Origin: Aureimonas sp. AU20
GTDB lineage: Bacteria > Pseudomonadota > Alphaproteobacteria > Rhizobiales > Rhizobiaceae
Assembly: GCF_001442755.1 (NCBI RefSeq)
Contig: NZ_CP006367.1
Location: 2,232,001-2,296,000, forward strand
DNA: 64,000 nucleotides
Direction of reading: 5' to 3'
Both the position numbers and the translations under genes were made by a program. The notes below the pieces were generated by a model that made no database searches, was not told the origin of the DNA, and saw only the letters and a program-made list of their open reading frames with translations. Shown here in pieces: positions 63,435-64,000 of the stretch (the stretch's first letter is position 1; each line of letters opens with the position of its first letter).

Positions 63435-64000
63435 TCACCGCCCGCCGAGTCCAGCGGTCGGGGAAAGATCGCGGAGGAAATCGCCGATCTTCGGCCGCTG
63501 GACGGACAGGAACGGCAGAGGTCGGCACAAGTCCATGGCTGCAAGACCGACCCGCGCGGTCAGGAGGCCGTTGACGACGCCTTCGCCGAGTTTGGCCGAG
63601 AGGCGCGCGGCCAGACCGTGGCCCACCACCTGTTGCACGACGCTGTCGCCCACCGCGATCGAACCGGTCACAGCCAGATGCGCCAGAACGTCGCGCGTCA
63701 GGCGAATGAGCCCGATCGTGCCGGGACGCGCCCCGTAGAGTTCTGACACCATGCGGATCAGGCGCAGCGTTTCGAACAGGACGAAGGCGAGATCGACGAT
63801 GGCGCGCGGGCTCACCGCCGTCACCACGGAGACGCGCTTCGAGGACGCCAGCACCAGCGCCCGCGCCTTGGCGTCGAGAGGAAGCAGCAGCTCGCGTTCG
63901 GCAAGGCCGATCAAGTCCCGCCCGTCGATCACATCGTCGGCCGTGGCGCGCATCCGCTCGCGGCCGCTGGCTGTGTCCGGCCGCTCGGAGAGGATGGAGA
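63435..64000 (-). CDS. YcjF/TIGR01620-type membrane protein, start beyond the window
   Basis: The frame continues past the right edge (SILSERPDTASGRERMRA at the edge), so the start is not seen; the ATG at 63953 is internal. The visible 188 residues show the conserved block RDLIGLAERELLLPLDAKAR, ALVLASSKRVSVVTAVSPRA, IVDLAFVLFETLRLIRMVSE and GVVNGLLTARVGLAAMDLCR, as in TIGR01620/DUF697 proteins. In rhizobia it usually follows a YcjX-like GTPase/ATPase gene, which would lie just to the right. Envelope-stress role is family inference. Confidence 0.8.
   Translation of the reverse strand, partial: SILSERPDTASGRERMRATADDVIDGRDLIGLAERELLLPLDAKARALVLASSKRVSVVTAVSPRAIVDLAFVLFETLRLIRMVSELYGARPGTIGLIRLTRDVLAHLAVTGSIAVGDSVVQQVVGHGLAARLSAKLGEGVVNGLLTARVGLAAMDLCRPLPFLSVQRPKIGDFLRDLSPTAGLGGR

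Overview
The window is high-GC alphaproteobacterial chromosome, most likely from a Rhizobiales (Hyphomicrobiales) member. An Aurantimonadaceae-like genus is a guess from gene content only. Supporting signs are a giant growth-pole-ring (GPR/RgsE) type protein, a bcsA-bcsB-bcsZ-TPR cellulose operon, a class II DAHP synthase, a second-type glutamyl-tRNA synthetase, a malic enzyme with a phosphotransacetylase-like tail, and an Mla-type lipid transport operon whose permease carries an N-terminal STAS domain.

Region 1 (1-9.4 kb) is accessory and decayed. It holds a metallophosphoesterase gene broken by one in-frame amber codon and translationally linked to small ORFs; a Pro/Gly-rich phage-like pair of genes with two frameshifts; two IS5-family elements only 12 bp apart, each with an A4G5-6 frameshift site; a beheaded AbrB antitoxin; a decayed 3'-5' exonuclease; an intact VapBC-like pair; a serine recombinase; and the C-terminal stub of a pyruvate oxidase/dehydrogenase.

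Region 2 (9.5-20.5 kb) is surface biology. It has an RTX protein with six copies of an unusual tail repeat, an AraC regulator, a 739-bp gap with a perfect 13-bp hairpin, and the cellulose operon, with c-di-GMP control expected through the PilZ domain of BcsA.

Region 3 (20.5-32.9 kb) is again mosaic. A beheaded M20 amidohydrolase is followed by an epoxide hydrolase/TetR pair with two palindromic operators and a TetR/FAD-monooxygenase pair. Then come fragments of glycerol kinase and of a helicase, an HTH protein, an RDD membrane protein, and a translationally coupled cassette: AAA+ ATPase, 66-aa protein and frameshifted metallophosphoesterase. An Abi_C-like gene follows, next to tRNA-Val(CAC). 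This side of the tRNA is a plausible integration hotspot.

Region 4 (33-64 kb) is core chromosome: gph and rpiA, a DUF2059 protein, glutathione reductase with gamma-glutamylcyclotransferase, class II DAHP synthase, DedA, gltX, maeB, an LpxH-like phosphoesterase, an MFS carrier, a dipeptide epimerase, mlaEFD plus lipoprotein, the 2379-aa polar-growth protein, an Hpt protein, an adrenodoxin-type ferredoxin, a DUF922 protease-like protein, folP-folK without folB between them, and two envelope proteins. Identifications come from reading motifs by eye; no database search was run.
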